From Petrolisthes cinctipes (taxonomy: Eukaryota; Arthropoda; Malacostraca; Decapoda; Porcellanidae), in contig JAWQEG010001345.1 of NCBI GenBank assembly GCA_033782935.1, positions 434,001 to 498,000 of the forward strand: a stretch of DNA of 64,000 nt. Direction: 5' to 3'. Under the pieces are notes generated by a model. The model had not been told where the DNA came from. It saw only the letters and a program-made list of their open reading frames with translations, and searched no databases. The position numbers and the translations under genes are program-made. This document shows, piece after piece, positions 38,150-51,080 of the stretch (position 1 is the first letter of the stretch; each line of letters opens with the position of its first letter).

Positions 38150-40640
38150 CGATTTTTAGCATGTTTTGGGCCTGTATTTTGAAAATACTCTAACACGGAG
38201 TAGGCATGTACAGATCGCTTCGGGGACCCAAAAATATCGGATTTTCGGGTGTTTTGAGCCTGAATTTGAGATATAAACGGGTACAGAAGATGCATGCACA
38301 TTTCGACTTTTTGCACCTAAAATATCGATTTTGAGCATGTTTTGGGTCTGTATCTTGAAAACATTCTAGCAAGAAGTAGGCATGTACAGATCACTTCTGG
38401 GACCCAAAAATATCGAATTTTCGAGTGTTTTGAACCTGAATTTAGGATATAAACGGGTACAGAAGATACATTCACATATTGACTTTGGGCAAATAAAATA
38501 TCGATTTTCTGCATGATTTAGGCCTGTATTTTGAAAATACTCTAACACGGAGTATGCATGTACACATTGCTTTTGGGACCCAAAAATATCGAATATTCGG
38601 GTGTTTTGAGCCTGAATTTGAGATATAAACGGGTACAGAAGATGCATGCACATATCGACTTTTTGCACCTAAAATATCGATTTTGAGCATGTTTTGGGTC
38701 TGTATCTTGAAAATTTTTTAACAAGGAGTAGGCATGTACAGATTGCTTCTGGGACCCAAAAATATCTAATTTTTGGGTGTTTAGAACCTGAATTTGGGAT
38801 ATAGACGGATACATAAGATGCATGCACATATCGACTTTGGGCACCAAAAATATCGATTTCGAGCATGTTTCGGGCCTGTATTTTGAAAATACTCTAACAC
38901 GGAGTAGGCAATTTCAGATCGCTTCGGGGACCCAAAAATATCGAATTTTCGGGTGTTTTGAGCCTGAATTTGAGATATAAACGGGTACAGAAGATCCATG
39001 CACATATCGACTTTGGGCACCTAAAATATCGATTTTTAGTATGTTTTGGGCCTGTATTTTAAAAATACTCTAACACGGAGTAGACATGTACAGATCGCTT
39101 TTGGTACCCAAAAATATCGAATTTTCGAGTGTTTTGAGCCTGAATTTGAGATATAAACGGGTACAGAAGAAGCATGCACATATCGACTTTGGACACCAAA
39201 AATATCGATTTTTAGCATGGTTTGAGCCTATATTTTGAAAACATTCTAGCACTGAGTATGCATGTACAGAACGCTTAAGGGACCCAAAAATATGGAATTT
39301 TCGGGTGTTTTGAGCCTGAATTTGAGATATAAACGGGTACAAAAGATGCATGCACATATCGACTTTTTGCACCTAAAATATCGATTTTGAGCATGTTTTG
39401 GGTGTGTATCTTGAAAATATTCTAGCAAGAAGTAGGCATGTACAGATTGCTTCTGGGACCCAAAAATACAGAGTTTTCGAGTGTTTTGAACCTGAATTTG
39501 AGATATAGACGGGTACGGAAGATGCATACACATATTGACTTTGGGCAGCTAAAATATCGATTTTCAGCATGTTTTAGGCCTGTATTTTGAAAATACTCTA
39601 ACACGGAGTATGCATGTACAGATGGCTTTTGGGACCCAAAAACATCGAATAATCGGGTGTTTTGATTCTGAATTTGAGATATAAACGGGTACAGAAGATG
39701 CATGAACATATCGACTTTGGGCACCCAAAATATCGATTTTGAGCATGTTTTGGGCCTGTATTTTTAAAATACTCTAACACGGAGTAGACACGTACAGATC
39801 GCTTCTGGGGTCCAAATAAATCGAATTTTCGGGTGTTCTGAGCCTGAATTTGAGATATGAACGGGTACAGAAGATGCATGCACATATCGACTTTGGGCAC
39901 CTAAAATATCGATTTTGAGCATGTTTTTGGCCTGTATTTTGAAAATACTCTAACATGGAGTAGACATGTACAGATCGCTTCAGGGACACAAAAATATCGA
40001 TTTTTTGGGTGTTTTGAGCCTGAATTTGAGATATAAACGGGTACAGAAGATGCATGCACATATAGGCTTTGACACCCAAAATATCGATTTTTAGTATGTT
40101 TTGGGCGTATAATTTGAAAATATTCTAGCACTGATTAGGCATGTACAGATTGCTTCTGGGACCCAAAAATATCGAATTTTCGGGTGTTTTGAGCCAGAAT
40201 TTGGGATATAACCGTGTACAGAGGATGCGTGCACATATCGACTTTTTGCACCTAAAATATCGATTTTGAGCATGTTTTGGGTCTGTATCTTGAAAACATT
40301 CTAGCAAGGAGTAGGCATGTACAGATCACTTCTGGGAGCCAAAAACATCGAATTTTCGATTGTTTTGAACCTGAATTTGGGATATAGACGGGTACAGAAG
40401 ATGCATGCACATATTGACTTTGGGCAACTAAAATATAGATTTTCAGCATGTTTTGGGCCTGTATTTTGAAAATACTTTAACACGGAGTAGGCATGTACAG
40501 ATCGCTTCTGGGACCCAAAAATATCGAATATTCGGGTGTTTTGAGTCTGAATTTGAGACATAAACGGGTACAGAAGATGCATGCACATATCGACTTTGGG
40601 CACCCAAAATATCGATTTTGAGCATATTTTGGGCCTGTAT
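38150..40640. repeat. Segment S, long form
   Basis: About 14 monomers, including a stretch with AATTTTTTAACAAGGAGTAG, GGGTGTTTAGAACC and GGATACATAAGATGC. Shorter forms lie at 47292-49252 and 50106-52670. This copy has all the monomers seen in either short form and is treated here as the least deleted version. Confidence 0.8.
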
Positions 40641-41604
40641 TTTTAAAATACTCTAACACGGAGTAGACACGTACAGATCGCTTCTGGGACACAAAAATAT
40701 CGAATTTTTGGGTGTTTTGAGCCTGAATTTGAGATATAAACGGGTACAGAAGATGCATGCACATATCGACTTTGGGAACCCAAAATATCGATTTTTAGCA
40801 TGTTCTGAGCCTCTATTTTGAAAACATTCTAGCACTGAGTAGGCATGTACAAATCGCTTCTGGGACCCAAAAATATTGAATTTTCGGGTGTTTTGAGCCT
40901 GAATTTGAGATATAACCGGGTACAGATAATGTATACACATATTGACTTTGTGCACATAAAATATCAATTTTCAGCATGTTTTGGGCCTGCATTTTAAAAA
41001 CACTTTAACACGGAGTATGCATGTACAGATCGCTTCTGGGACACAAAAATATCGAATTTTCGGAGTTTTGAGCCTGAATTTGAGATATAAACGAGTACAG
41101 AAGATGCATGCACATATCGACTTTTTGCACCTAAAATATCGATTTTGAGCATGTTTTGGGCCTGTATCTTGAAAACTTTCTAGCAAGAAGTAGGCATGTA
41201 CAGGTCGCTTCTGGGACCAAAAAATATCGAATTTTCTGATGTTTTGAACCTGAATTTGGGATATAGACGGGTACAGAAGATGCATACACATATTGACTTT
41301 AGGCACCTAAAATATCGATTTTTAGTATGTTTTGGGCGTATAATTTGAAAATATTCTATCACTGAGTATGCATGTACAGATCGCTTCTGGGACACAAAAA
41401 TATCGAATTTTCGGGGGTTTTGAGCTAGAATTTGGGATATAACCGTGTACAGAGGATGCATGCACATATCGACATTTTGCACCTAAAATATCGATTTTTA
41501 GCATGTTTTGGGTCTCTATCTTGAAAACATTCTAGCAAGGAGTAGGCATGTACAGGTCGCTTCTGGGACCCAAAAATATCGAATTTTCTGGTGTTTTGAA
41601 CCTG
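40080..41604. repeat. Segment repeated from 36386, second copy
   Basis: Near-identical to 36386-37910. Homology stops near 41600, where this copy continues into GAGATATAAACGGGTACAG and a rare CATGAACATATCG, while the first copy continues into GGGATATAGACGGGTACAG. The breakpoint falls inside a conserved stretch of the monomer. Confidence 0.85.
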
Positions 41605-41619
41605 AATTTGAGATATAAA

Positions 41620-43110
41620 CGGGTACAGAAGATGCATGAACATATCGACTTTGGGCACCCAAAATATCGATTTTGAGCATGTTTTGAGCCTGTATTTTTA
41701 AAATACTCTAACACGGAGTAGACACGTACAGATCGCTTCTGGGACCCAAATAAATCGAATTTTCGGTTGTTCTGAGCCTGAATTTGAGATATGAACGGGT
41801 ACAGAAAATGCATGCACATATCGACTTTGGGCACCTAAAATATCGATTTTGAGCATGTTTTGGGCCTGTATTTTGAAAATACTCAAACACGGTGTAGACA
41901 TGTACAGATCGCTTCTGGGACACAAAAATATCGATATTTTGGGCGTTTTGAGCCTGAATTTGAGATATAAACGGGTACTTAAGATGCATGCACATATCGA
42001 CTTTGGCACCCAAAATATCGATTTTTAGTATGTTTTGGGCGTATAATTTGAAAATATTCTAGCACTGAGTAGACATGTACAGATCGCTTCTGGGACCCAA
42101 AAATATCGAATTTTCTGTGTTTTGAGCCAGAATTTGGGATATAACCGTGTACAGAGGATGCGTGCTTATACCGACTTTTTGCACCTAAAATATCGATTTT
42201 GAGCACGTTTTGGGTCTGTATCTTGAAAACATTCTAGCACTGAGTAGGCATGTACAGATCACTTCTGGGACCCAAAAATATCGAATTTTCTGGTGTTTTG
42301 AACCTGAATTTGGGATATAGACGGGTACAGAAAATTCATACACATATTGACTTTGGGAACCTAAAATATAGATTTTCAGCATGTTTTGGGCCTGTATTTT
42401 GAAAATACTTTAACACGGAGTAGGCATGTACAGATCGCTTCTGGGACCCAAAAATATCGAATATTCGGGTGTTTTGAGTCTGAATTTGAGACATAAACGG
42501 GTACAGAAGATGCATTCACATATCAACTTTGGGAACCCAAAATATCGATTTTTAGCATGTTCTGAGCCTCTATTTTGAAAACATTCTAGCACTGAGTAGG
42601 CATGTACAGATCGCTTCTGGGACCCAAAAATATTGAATTTTCGGGTGTTTTGAGCCTGAATTTGAGATATAACCGGGTACAGAGAATGCATACACATATT
42701 GACTTTGTGCACCTAAAATATCGATTTTGAGCATGTTTTGGGCCTGTATCTTGAAAACTTTCTAGCAAGAAGTAGGCATGTACAGATCGCTTCTGGGACA
42801 CAAAAATATCGATTTTTTGGGTGTTTTGAGGCTGAATTTGAGATATAAACGGGTACAGAAGATGCATGCACATATCGACTTTTCACACATAAAATATCAT
42901 TTTTGAGACTGTTTTAAGCCTGTATTTTAAAAACATTCTATCACTGAGTAGGCATATGCAGATCGCTTAAGGGACCTAAAAATATCGATTTTTTGGAGTT
43001 TTGAGCCTGATTTTGAGATATAAACGAGTACAGAAAATGCATGCACATATCGACTTTTTGCACCTAAAATATCGATTTTGAGCATGTTTTGGGCCTGTAT
43101 CTTGAAAACA
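41620..43110. repeat. Copy of the HOR-A copy 4 end region (shift 13711)
   Basis: Matches about 27909-29560, including the rare CATGAACATATCG, CGATATTTTGGGCG and TTTTGAGACTGTTTTAAGCC stretches, with one monomer (CAATTTTCAGCATG form) missing near 42.72 kb. The TTTTGAGACTGTTTTAAGCC landmark occurs four times in the window: about 4608, 29367, 42900 and 53800. Confidence 0.8.
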
Positions 43111-43279
43111 TTCTAGCAAGGAGTAGGCATGTACAGATTGCTTCTGGGACCCAAAAATATCGAATTTTCTGGTGTTTTGAACCAGAATTAGGGATATACA
43201 CGGGTACAGAAGATGCATACACATATTGACTTTGGGCAGCTAAAATATCGATTTACAGCATGTTTTAGGCCTGTATTTT

Positions 43280-46200
43280 AAAAATACTCTAACACGGAGT
43301 ATGCATGTACAGATGGCTTTTAGGACTCAAAAATATCGAATTTTCGGGTGTTTTGAGCCTGAATTTGAGATATAAACGGGTACAGAAAATGCATGCACAT
43401 ATAGACTTTGGGCACCCAAAATATCGATTTTGAGCATGTTTGGAGCCTGTATTTTTAAAATACTCTAACACGGAGTAGACACGTACAGATCGCTTCTGGG
43501 ACCCAAATAAATCGAATTTTCGGTTGTTCTGAGCCTGAATTTGAGATATGAACAGGAACAGAAGATGCATACACATATCGACTTCGGGCACCTAAAATAA
43601 CAATTTTGAGCATGTTTTGGGCCTGTATTTTGAAAATACTCAAACACGGTGTAGACATGTACAGATCGCTTCTGGGACACAAAAATATCGATTTTTTGGG
43701 TGTTTTGAGCCTGAATTTGAGATATAAACGGGTACAGAAGATGCATGCACATATCGACTTTGGCACCTAAAATATCGATTTTTAGTATGTTTTGGGCGTA
43801 TAATTTGAAAATATTCTAGCACTGAGTAGGCATGTACAGATCGCTTCTGGGACCCAAAAATATCGAATTTTAGGGTGTTTTGAGCCAGAAATTGGGATAT
43901 AACCGGGTACAGAGGATGCATGCACATATCGACTTTTTGCACCTAAAATATCGATTTTGAGCATGTTTTGGGCCTGTATTTTGAAAATACTCTAACACGG
44001 AGTAGGCATGTACAGATCGCTTCGGGGACCCAAAAATATCGAATTTTCGGGTGTTTTGAGCCTGAATTTGAGATATAAACGGGTACAGAAGATGCATGCA
44101 CATTTCGACTTTTTGCACCTAAAATATCGATTTTGAGCATGTTTTAGGTCTGTATCTTGAAAACATTCTAGCAAGAAGTAGGCATGTACAGATCGCTTCT
44201 ATGACCCAAAAATATCGAATTTTGGAGTGTTTTGAACCTGAATTTGGGATATAAACGGGTACAGAAGATACATTCACATATTGACTTTGGGCAACTAAAA
44301 TATCGATTTTGAGCATGTTTTGAGCCTGTATTTTTAAAATACTCTAACACGGAGTAGACACGTACAGATCGCTTCTGGGACCCAAATAAATCGAATTTAC
44401 GGTTGTTCTGAGCCTGAATTTGAGATATGACCAGGTACAGAAGATGCATGCACATATCGACTTCGGGCACCTAAAATATCGATTTTGAGCATGTTTTGGG
44501 CCTGTATTTTGAAAATACTCAAACACGGTGTAGACATGTACAGATCGCTTCTGGGACACAAAAATATCGATTTTTTGGGCATTTTGAGCCTGAATTTGAG
44601 ATATAAACGGGTACAGAAGATGCATGCACATATCGACTTTGGCACCCAAAATATCGATTTTTAGTATGTTTTGGGCGTATAATTTGAAAATATTCTAGTA
44701 CTGAGTAGGCATGTACAGATCGCTTCTGTGACCCAAAAATATCGAATTTTCGGGTGTTTTGAGCCAGAAATTGGGATATAACCAGGAACAGAAGATGCAT
44801 GCACATTTCGACTTTTTGCACCTAAAATATCGATTTTGAGCATGTTTTGGGTCTGTATCTTGAAAACATTCTAGCAAGAAGTAGGCATGTACAGATCGCT
44901 TCTGGGACCCAAAAATATCGAATTTTCGAGTGTTTTGAACCTGAATTTGGGATATAAACGGGTACAGAAGATACATTCACATATTGACTTTGGGCAACTA
45001 AAATATCGATTTTGAGCATGTTTTGGGCCTGTATTTTGAAAATACTCTAACACGGAGTAGGCATTTACAGATCGCTTCGGGGACCCAAAAATATCGAATT
45101 TTCGGGTGTTTTGAGCCTGAATTTGAGATATAAACGGGTACAGAAGATGCATGCACATTTCGACTTTTTGCACCTAAAATATCGATTTTGAGCATGTTTT
45201 GGGTCTGTATCTTGAAAACATTCTAGCAAGAAGTAGGCATGTACAGATCGCTTCTGGGACCCAAAAATATCGAATTTTCGAGTGTTTTGAACCTGAATTT
45301 GGGATATAAACGGGTACAGAAGATACATTCACATATTGACTTTGGGCAACTAAAATATCGATTTTCTGCATATTTTAGGCCTGTATTTTGAAAATACTCT
45401 AACACGGAGTATGCATGTACACATTGCTTTTGGGACCCAAAAATATTGAATATTCGGGTGTTTTGAGTCTGAATTTGAGATATGAACGGATACAGAAGAT
45501 GCATGCACATATCGACTTTGGGTACCTAAAATATCGATTTTGAGCATGTTTTAGGCCTGTATTTTGAAAATACTATAGCACTGTGTAGACATGTACAGAT
45601 CGCTTCTGGGACACAATAATATCGATTTTTTGGGTGTTTTGAGCCTGAATTTGAGATATAAACGGGTACAGAAGATGCATGCACTTATCGACTTTGGCAC
45701 CCAAAATATCGATTTTTAGTATGTTTTGGGCGTATAACTTGAAAATATTCTAGCACTGAGTAGGCATGTACAGATCGCTTCTGGGACCCAAAAATATCGA
45801 ATTTTCGGGGGTTTTGAGCCAGAATTTGGGATATAACCGGGTACAGAGGATGCATGCACATATCGACTTTTCACACCTAAAATATCGATTTATAGCATGT
45901 TTTAAGCCTGTATTTTAAAAACATTCTAGCACTGAGTAGGCATGTGCAGATCGCTTAAGGGACCCAAAAATATCGAATTTTCGGAGTTTTGAGCCTGAAT
46001 TTGAGATATAAACGGGTACAGAAGATGCATGCACATATCGACTTTTTGCACTTAAAATATCGATTTTGAGCATGTTTTGGGTCTGTATCTTGAAAACATT
46101 CTAGCAAGGAGTAGGCATGTACAGATCGCTTCTGGGACCAAAAAAAATCGAATTTTCTGGTGTTTTGAACCTGAATTTGGGATATAGACGGGTACAGAAG

Positions 46201-46394
46201 TTGCATACACATATTGACTTTGGGCACATAAAATATCGGTTTTCAGCATGTTTTGGGCCTGTATTTTAAAATCACTCTAACACGGAGTATGCACGTACAG
46301 ATCGCTTCTGGGACCCAAAAACATTGAATTTTCGGGTGTTTTGAGACTGAATTTGAGATATAAACGGGTACAGAAAATGCATGCACATATCGAC
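43280..46394. repeat. HOR-B-like units outside the main HOR-B block
   Basis: About 43280-44340 holds F, K-like, D, B, A and B monomers in HOR-B order. 44344-45954 matches HOR-B unit 1 at shift 14415 and then unit 2, 3 sequence, being a 12-monomer unit without its first ~500 bp. From 45955 a further unit starts, matching unit 4 at shift 10373. So HOR-B has been copied as a block, not only in tandem. Confidence 0.78.
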
Positions 46395-48265
46395 TTTGGG
46401 CACCCAAAATATCGATTTTGAGCATGTTTTGAGCCTGTATTTTTAAAATACTCTAACACGGAGTAGACACGTACAGATCGCTTCTGGGACCCAAATAAAT
46501 CGAATTTTCGGTTGTTCTGAGCCTGAATTTGAGATATGAACAGAAACAGAAGATGCATGCACATATCGACTTCGGGCACCTAAAATAACGATTTTGAGCA
46601 TGTTTTGGGCCTGTATTTTGAAAATACTCAAACACGGTGTAGACATGTACAGATCGCTTCTGGGACACAAAAATATCGATTTTTTGGGTGTTTTGAGCGT
46701 GAATTTGAGATATAAACGGGTACAGAAGATGCATGCACATATCGACTTTGGCACCTAAAATATCGATTTTTAGTATGTTTTGGGCGTATAATTTGAAAAT
46801 ATTCTAGCACTGAGTAGGCATGTACAGATTGCTTCTGGGACCCAAAAATATCGAATTTTCGGGTGTTTTGAGCCAGAAATTGGGATATAACCGGGTACAG
46901 AGGATGCATGCACATATCGACTTTTTGCACCTAAAATATCGATTTTGAGCATGTTTTGGGCCGGTATTTTGAAAATACTCTAACACGGAGTAGGCATATA
47001 CAGATCGCTTCGGGGACCCAAAAATATCGAATTTTCGGGTGTTTTGAGCCTGAATTTGAGATATAAACGGGTACAGAAGATGCATGCACATTTCGACTTT
47101 TTGCACCTAAAATATCGATTTTGAGCATGTTTTAGGTCTGTATCTTGAAAACATTCTAGCAAGAAGTAGGCATGTACAGATCGCTTCTGGGACCCAAAAA
47201 TATCGATTTTTCGAGTGTTTTGAACCTGAATTTGGGATATAAACGGGTACAGAAGATACATTCACATATTGACTTTGGGCAACTAAAATATCGATTATGA
47301 GCATGTTTTGGTCCTTTATTTTGAAAATACTCTAACACGGTGTAGGCATGTACAGATCGCTTCGGGGACCCAAAAATATCGAATTTTCGGGTGTTTTGAG
47401 CCTGAATTTGAGATATAAACGGGTACAGAAGATGCATGCACATTTCGACTTTTTGCACCTAAAATATCGATTTTGAGCATGTTTTGGGTCTGTATCTTGA
47501 AAACATTCTAGCAAGAAGTAGGCATGTACAGATCACTTCTGGGACCCAAAAATATCGAATTTTCGAGAGTTTTGAACCTGAATTTGGGATATAAACGGGT
47601 ACAGAAGATACATTCACATATTGACTTTGGGCAACTAAAATATCGATTTTCTGCATGTTTTAGGCCTGTATTTTGAAAATACTCTAACACGGAGTATGCA
47701 TGTACACATTGCTTTTGGGACCCAAAAATATCGAATATTCGGGTGTTTTGAGCCTGAATTTGAGATATAAACGGGTACAGAAGATGCATGCACATATCGA
47801 CTTTTTGCACCTAAAATATCGATTTTGAGCATGTTTTGGGCCTGTATCTTGAAATTTTTTTAGCAAGGAGTAGGCATGTACAGATTGCTTCTGGGACCCA
47901 AAAATATCTAATTTTCGGGTGTTTAGAACCTGAATTTGGGATATAGACGGATACATAAGATGCATGCACATATCGACTTTGGGCACCAAAAATATCGATT
48001 TTGAGCATGTTTCGGGCCTGTATTTTGAAAATACTCTAACACGGAGTACGCAATTACAGATCGCTTCGGGGACCCAAAAATATCGAATTTTCGGGTGTTT
48101 TGAGCCTGAATTTGAGATATAAACGGGTACAGAAGATCCATGCACATATCGACTTTGGGCACCTAAAATATCGATTTTTAGTATGTTTTGGGCCTGTATT
48201 TTAAAAATACTCTAACACGGAGTAGACATGTACAGATCGCTTTTGGTACCCAAAAATATCGAATT
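46395..48265. repeat. 1.87-kb segment repeated at 2814-bp spacing, first copy
   Basis: About 10.6 monomers, starting with a class F core, match 49208-51080 at shift 2814 (16 monomers). Shared rare variants include GGGCCGGTATTTTG, GGCATATACAGATCGCTTCG and TATCGATTTTTCGAGTG. The sequence between the two copies belongs to segment S. Confidence 0.82.
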
Positions 48266-49252
48266 TTCGAGTGTTTTGAGCCTGAATTTGAGATATAAAC
48301 GGGTACAGAAGAAGCATGCACATATCGACTTTGGACACCAAAAATATCGATTTTTAGCATGGTTTGAGCCTATATTTTGAAAACATTCTAGCACTGAGTA
48401 TGCATGTACAGATCGCTTAAGGGACCCAAAAATATGGAATTTTCGGGTGTTTTGAGCCTGAATTTGAGATATAAACGGGTACAGAAGATGCATGCACATA
48501 TCGACTTTGGGCAGCTAAAATATCGATTTTGAGCATGTTTTTGGCCTGTATTTTGAAAATACTCTAACATGGAGTAGACATGTACAGATCGCTTCTGGGA
48601 CACAAAAATATCGATTTTTTGGGTGTTTTGAGCCTGAATTTGAGATATAAACAGGTACAGAAGATGCATGCACATATCGGCTTTGACACCCAAAATATCG
48701 ATTTTTAGTATGTTTTGGGCGTATAATTTGAAAATATTCTAGCACTGATTAGGCATGTACAGATTGCTTTTGGGACCCAAAAATATCGAATTTTCGGGTG
48801 TTTTGAGCCAGAATTTGGGATATAACCGTGTACAGAGGATGCGTGCACATATCGACTTTTTGCACCTAAAATATCGATTTTGAGCATGTTTTGGGTCTGT
48901 ATCTTGAAAACATTCTAGCAAGGAGTAGGCATGTACAGATCGCTTCTGGGACCCAAAAACATCGAATTTTCGATTGTTTTGAACCTGAATTTGGGATATA
49001 GACGGGTACAGAAGATGCATGCACATATTGACTTTGGGCACCTAAAATATAGATTTTCAGCATGTTTTGGGCCTGTATTTTGAAAATACTTTAACACGGA
49101 GTAGGCATGTACAGATCGCTTCTGGGACCCAAAAATATCGAATATTCGGGTGTTTTGAGTCTGAATTTGAGACATAAACGGGTACAGAAGATGCATGCAC
49201 ATATCGACTTTGGGCACCCAAAATATCGATTTTGAGCATGTTTTGAGCCTGT
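47292..49252. repeat. Segment S, short form 1 (three monomers fewer)
   Basis: Matches the long form at shift 9142 until about 48390 and then at 8614, a loss of 528 bp (three monomers, long-form positions about 39.25-39.9 kb). It lies between two copies of a 1.87-kb segment (46395-48265 and 49208-51080) that are 2814 bp apart. Confidence 0.8.
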
Positions 49253-51080
49253 ATTTTTAAAATACTCTAACACGGAGTAGACACGTACAGATCGCTTCTG
49301 GGACCCAAAAAAATCGAATTTTCGGTTGTTCTGAGCCTGAATTTGAGATATGAACAGAAACAGAAGATGCATGCACATATCGACTTCGGGCACCTAAAAT
49401 AACGATTTTGAGCATGTTTTGGGCCTGTATTTTGAAAATACTCAAACACGGTGTAGACATGTACAGATCGCTTCTGGGACACAAAAATATCGATTTTTTG
49501 GGTGTTTTGAGCCTGAATTTGAGATATAAACGGGTACAGAAGATGCATGCACATATCGACTTTGGCACCTAAAATATCGATTTTTAGTATGTTTTGGGCG
49601 TATAATTTGAAAATATTCTAGCACTGAGTAGGCATGTACAGATCGCTTCTGGGACCCAAAAATATCGAATTTTCGGGTGTTTTGAGCCAGAAATTGGGAT
49701 ATAACCGGGTACAGAGGATGCATGCACATATCGACTTTTTGCACCTAAAATATCGATTTTGAGCATGTTTTGGGCCGGTATTTTGAAAATACTCTAACAC
49801 GGAGTAGGCATATACAGATCGCTTCGGGGACCAAAAAATATCGAATTTTCGGGTGTTTTGAGCCTGAATTTGAGATATAAACGGGTACAGAAGATGCATG
49901 CACATTTCGACTTTTTGCACCTAAAATATCGATTTTGAGCATGTTTTAGGTCTGTATCTTGAAAACATTCTAGCAAGAAGTAGGCATGTACAGATCGCTT
50001 CTGGGACCCAAAAATATCGATTTTTCGAGTGTTTTGAACCTGAATTTGGGATATAAACGGGTACAGAAGATACATTCACATATTGACTTTGGGCAACTAA
50101 AATATCGATTTTGAGCATGTTTTGGGCCTGTATTTTGAAAATACTCTAACACGGTGTAGGCATGTACAGATCGCTTCGGGGACCCAAAAATATCGAATTT
50201 TCGGGTGTTTTGAGCCTGAATTTGAGATATAAACGGGTACAGAAGATGCATGCACATTTCGACTTTTTGCACCTAAAATATCGATTTTGAGCATGTTTTG
50301 GGTCTGTATCTTGAAAACATTCTAGCAAGAAGTAGGCATGTACAGATCACTTCTGGGACCCAAAAATATCGAATTTTCGAGTGTTTTGAACCTGAATTTG
50401 GGATATAAACGGGTACAGAAGATACATTCACATATTGACTTTGGGCAAATAAAATATCGATTTTCTGCATGTTTTAGGCCTGTATTTTGAAAATACTCTA
50501 ACACGGAGTATGCATGTACACATTGCTTTTAGGACCCAAAAATATCGAATATTTGGGTGTTTTGAGCCTGAATTTTAGATATAAACGGGTACAGAAGATG
50601 CATGCACATATCGACTTTTTGCACCTAAAATATCGATTTTGAGCATGTTTTGGGTCTGTATCTTGAAATTTTTTTAACAAGGAGTAGGCATGTACAGATT
50701 GCTTCTGGGACCCAAAAATATCTAATTTTCGGGTATTTAGAACCTGAATTTGGGATATAGACGGATACATAAGATGCATGCACATATCGACTTTGGGCAC
50801 CAAAAATATCGATTTCGAGCATGTTTCGGGCCTGTATTTTGAAAATACTCTAACACGGAGTAGGCAATTACAGATCGCTTCGGGGACCCAAAAATATCGA
50901 ATTTTCGGGTGTTTTGAGCCTGAATTTGAGATATAAACGGGTACAGAAGATCCATGCACATATCGACTTTGGGCACCTAAAATATCGATTTTTAGTATGT
51001 TTTGGGCCTGTATTTTAAAAATACTCTAACACGGAGTAGACATGTACAGATCGCTTTTGGTACCCAAAAATATCGAATTT
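49208..51080. repeat. 1.87-kb segment repeated at 2814-bp spacing, second copy
   Basis: Partner of 46395-48265. It ends near 51080, where TTTTCGGGTG replaces TTTTCGAGTG and the two copies follow different versions of segment S. Confidence 0.82.
49536..49710. repeat. Representative class D monomer (175 bp)
   Basis: Class D starts with CGACTTTGGCACC, one base shorter than the TTTGGGCACC form, then TTTTTAGTATGTTTTGGGCG, TATAATTTGAAAATATTC and TAGCACTGAGTAGG. Its 3' part reads GAGCCAGAAATTGGGATAT followed by AACCGGGTACAGAGG. Class B normally follows it. It is found in every block of the window. Confidence 0.8.
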
